Shown here piece by piece: positions 55,803 to 58,136 of a DNA stretch of 58,136 nucleotides (position 1 is its first letter; each line of letters starts with the position of its first letter). Where the stretch lies: the IMG/VR virus record IMGVR_UViG_3300019886_000006, positions 1-58,136 of that record. One strand, given 5' to 3'. The stretch comes from a virus. Both the position numbers and the translations under genes were made by a program. Under the pieces are notes generated by a model, which did not search any database, was not told where the DNA came from, and worked only from the letters and a program-made list of their open reading frames with translations.

Positions 55803-57881
55803 ATGGAGTTACAAGTAATAGATAGTCTAGATGGTTTGAAAAGACTTAAAAATATAATAGAAGAACTTGAATATATTGCATTCGATACTGAAACTACCGG
55901 GCTTTCTATTAAAGACGAAATCATAGGCTTTTCGATTTGTGGTGATGAGTCTATCGCCTATTACGTTATATTATCTAAATGGGATATTACAAATCATAAT
56001 ATGCAATACATAGATTACGGAGATGAAGTAAAGAACACTCTGAGTATGCTTAAAGGAAAGAAATTGATCTGTCATAATGGCATATTTGATTGCAAAATGG
56101 TAGAGGCCTATTTCAAAATCAAGTTAATAGAAAGTCTTCATACAGACACAATGGTATTAGCTCATTTACTTGATGAGAATAGGCGTATAGGGCTTAAAGA
56201 GCTTAGCGCATCTATTTTTGGCGAGTCCTCTACAATTGAACAAAAAGAAATGCTTAATAGTATTAAAGCTAATGGTGGAGAAGTAACTAAGGCAAAATAT
56301 GAGTTATTTAAAGCAAATCCTTACCTTATTGGTAAATATGGTGCTAAAGATGCTTGGCTTACTTATAAATTATTTTTGAAATTTGTACCTCAATTATACG
56401 AACAAAAACTAGATAAGTTTTTTTATGAAGACGAGTCTATGCCATTACTTCGTGGGCCTACATATGATCTTAACACGACTGGCTTCCAAATAGATACTTT
56501 AGCAGTTTTGGCCTTAAAAAAGTCATTACAAGCCGAGTGTGAAGAAGCCAAGGCATATATATATCAAGAAATAACTTCTTATATTAAAGATAAATACCCA
56601 GGTACGACTAAAAAGACTTTGTTTAATTTAGGGTCAAATCAACAAATGGCATGGTTATTATTTGGTCAGATGCAGCTAGAGTTCAATACTCTTACAGATT
56701 CAGGCAAGGAATTATGCCGAGAATTAGGCATGAAAATACCTTATACTAAATATGCTAAGAAGAATCTTATAGACACCCTTTTAAACAGCGCTGGTAAGCC
56801 TTACAAGCCCGGCTACCAGCATAATGATAAAATAGTAAAGCCCAAACTAATAAAAGAGCCTTGGGCCTATATAGCAGTAGATAAAGAGGCACTAAAGAAA
56901 CATGCCTCAAAACATAAATGGATAGCTAAGTTACTTGAGTATAATGCAAATAAAAAGATCTTGAATACCTATGTCTCAGCATTAGAACAAAAGCCTCAAT
57001 ACGGAATCATGCATGCAAACTTTAAACAAACAGGCACTACTTCTGGTAGATATAGCAGTAGTGATCCTAATCTACAGAACTTACCTAGAGATGAGAAACG
57101 TGTAAAGGCTTGTTTTGTATCTAGACCCGGCAAAGTATTCGTTTCAGCGGATTTTAGTCAGTTAGAACCACGTATTTTTAGCTATTACTCCCAAGACCCA
57201 ATACTTATGTCAGCTTTTACTAACGGATCTGATTTTTATTCAGTAGTAGGCATACCAGTATATAACAAACACGATGCATTGCCTATTAAAGACGGGCATC
57301 CAGACGCATTTGGTATCAAATATAAGAACTTAAGAGATTTATCTAAAGTAATAGCATTAGCCACAGCGTATGGTTCTACGGCTTACCAACTAATGAAGAC
57401 TACGGGTAAATCAGTAGAAGATACCCAGCATGATATGGACAGGTATTTCGAAGAATTCCCAGGGGTACAGAAAATGATGCAAGATGCCCATGATCTAGCA
57501 AAAATCAATGGGTATGTAACTAACATATTCGGTCGTCCTAGACGTATACCTCAAGCAAAAAATATTCCTCCTAAAATACAGCATAAAGACTTACCGTATG
57601 ATCAGCGCAATATCCTTAACTTAGCCGTGAATCATAGAATACAATCTACCGCTGCATCTATTTGTAATAGAGCTATGATAGCATTCTATAATAATGCCAT
57701 AAAATTAGATATTGACTGTAAAATCATTAGTCAAGTTCATGATGAGATAGTAATCGAATGTAAGGAACAAGATGCAGAAACAGCCCAGATATTGCTACAG
57801 GACGCCATGGAAAATACTGTTGTTTTGCCGGGAATGCCACTACAAGCTATTCCTATAATCTCTAAAACCTTAGCAAAATGA
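55803..57881 (+). CDS. DNA polymerase, family A, with 3'-5' exonuclease domain
   Basis: The 692-residue protein has an N-terminal DEDD exonuclease (IAFDTETTGLS, about residues 25-35; LICHNGIFDCKM; GAKDAWLTYKL). The polymerase has motif A DFSQLEPRI (about 450), motif B KVIALATAYGS (about 515) and motif C QVHDEIVIE (about 643). SSSDPNLQNLPR and TGTTSGRYSS are conserved. It resembles T7-like replicases and lacks a 5' nuclease domain. The start TTTATGGAGTTA resembles a VIYG tag start but no tag gene precedes it. Confidence 0.95.
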   Translation: MELQVIDSLDGLKRLKNIIEELEYIAFDTETTGLSIKDEIIGFSICGDESIAYYVILSKWDITNHNMQYIDYGDEVKNTLSMLKGKKLICHNGIFDCKMVEAYFKIKLIESLHTDTMVLAHLLDENRRIGLKELSASIFGESSTIEQKEMLNSIKANGGEVTKAKYELFKANPYLIGKYGAKDAWLTYKLFLKFVPQLYEQKLDKFFYEDESMPLLRGPTYDLNTTGFQIDTLAVLALKKSLQAECEEAKAYIYQEITSYIKDKYPGTTKKTLFNLGSNQQMAWLLFGQMQLEFNTLTDSGKELCRELGMKIPYTKYAKKNLIDTLLNSAGKPYKPGYQHNDKIVKPKLIKEPWAYIAVDKEALKKHASKHKWIAKLLEYNANKKILNTYVSALEQKPQYGIMHANFKQTGTTSGRYSSSDPNLQNLPRDEKRVKACFVSRPGKVFVSADFSQLEPRIFSYYSQDPILMSAFTNGSDFYSVVGIPVYNKHDALPIKDGHPDAFGIKYKNLRDLSKVIALATAYGSTAYQLMKTTGKSVEDTQHDMDRYFEEFPGVQKMMQDAHDLAKINGYVTNIFGRPRRIPQAKNIPPKIQHKDLPYDQRNILNLAVNHRIQSTAASICNRAMIAFYNNAIKLDIDCKIISQVHDEIVIECKEQDAETAQILLQDAMENTVVLPGMPLQAIPIISKTLAK

Positions 57882-57965
57882 GCCAAATCCAATATAAACG
57901 ATTTGACAAAATAATTAAAATAAATTCTTCGATATTTCCCATTAGTTAGTACAGGAACAAATTAA

Positions 57966-58136
57966 ATGAGCGATAAAAAATTCGATTTTAATTCATTTTT
58001 TAAAAAACAAAAGCCAGTATTAAAAGTATACACTTATTGTGTAGACTGTAAATTCACTAAAAATAGTGACGATATATGGTTTCACGGGGATTATTCAAAA
58101 AAAGGACTGTGTAATGAGTGTGTTAAGGATCTTATA
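57966..58136 (+). CDS. 5' end of a zinc-binding protein gene (partial)
   Basis: AGGAACAAATTAA precedes ATG 57966. The 57 residues available (MSDKKFDFNSFFKKQKPVLK, YTYCVDCKFTKNSDD, GLCNECVKDL) carry two CxxC pairs about 25 residues apart, a probable zinc-binding unit. The gene runs off the window. The 84-nt gap after the polymerase holds a TTGACA with no matching -10 box. Confidence 0.6.
   Translation, partial: MSDKKFDFNSFFKKQKPVLKVYTYCVDCKFTKNSDDIWFHGDYSKKGLCNECVKDLI

Noticed and set aside
51958-57881. 2-aminoadenine (Z) genome suggested by a DUF5664 protein and a family A polymerase
   Set aside because: No PurZ-like or DatZ-like gene is in the window, and both families are common in ordinary phages; only the full genome could support it.
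57903-57931. TTGACA at 57903 as a promoter for the last gene
   Set aside because: At spacings of 16-18 nt the -10 position reads TTCTTC, TCTTCG or similar, a poor match.
1-58136. tRNA genes, CRISPR arrays, integrase or attachment sites
   Set aside because: None could be recognised by reading; short tRNAs could still be missed without a covariance search.

Overview
The window is 58 kb of an AT-rich tailed-phage genome (Caudoviricetes) with a podovirus-like gene set. Its virion genes run in the usual order: terminase, portal, scaffold, capsid, tail proteins, three large ejection-type proteins, fibres and holin-like proteins. Its own replication and recombination genes follow: an SF2 helicase, a RecA/UvsX-like protein, an SbcD/SbcC pair, an endonuclease VII-like HNH protein, a primase-helicase and a family A DNA polymerase. 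No integrase, tRNA or CRISPR array was seen. The host cannot be named from the sequence; sigma70-type promoters only show a bacterial host. Both ends of the window lie inside genes, so it is a fragment.

Layout. 1-4.0 kb holds small genes and the large terminase. 4.0-11.3 kb holds the head module: an AUU-start gene, a Gly-Gly-motif protein, a portal gene broken by an in-frame stop, a scaffold, and a major capsid gene interrupted twice (a short hairpin-rich stop/frameshift element and a group I intron carrying an HNH gene). 11.3-15.7 kb is an accessory island between a terminator and a phage promoter, with many tiny genes and a DNA methyltransferase. 15.8-22.7 kb holds head-tail and tail genes. 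22.7-24.1 kb is a small, mostly leftward patch. 24.2-31.3 kb holds internal virion proteins with a GIY-YIG nuclease between two of them. 31.3-38.0 kb holds fibres and holin-like genes. 38.0-44.6 kb is leftward: serine protease, hexanucleotide repeat, VWA metallopeptidase, MoxR ATPase, split helicase and a collagen-like protein. 44.8-58.1 kb is rightward replication and recombination.

Control. Four near-identical 18-bp sites (core TAATACGCTATATTA, resembling single-subunit phage RNA polymerase promoters) each stand in front of a virion block. Sigma70-like promoters also occur, and five of them put the start codon only 5-6 nt after the -10 box, implying leaderless mRNAs.

Most unusual content. 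(1) Twelve genes end in a shared peptide, consensus LTKLEKVIYG. Its codons supply a GGAG ribosome-binding sequence or the ATG of the next gene. Two such genes split the SF2 helicase between near-direct repeats, and the second half seems to restart at AUA. (2) The capsid gene carries a candidate ribosome-bypass element: a UAA in a hairpin loop, a second hairpin, and matching GAT take-off and landing codons. (3) Non-AUG starts (AUU, AUA) and an A10 slippery frameshift show further unconventional decoding.
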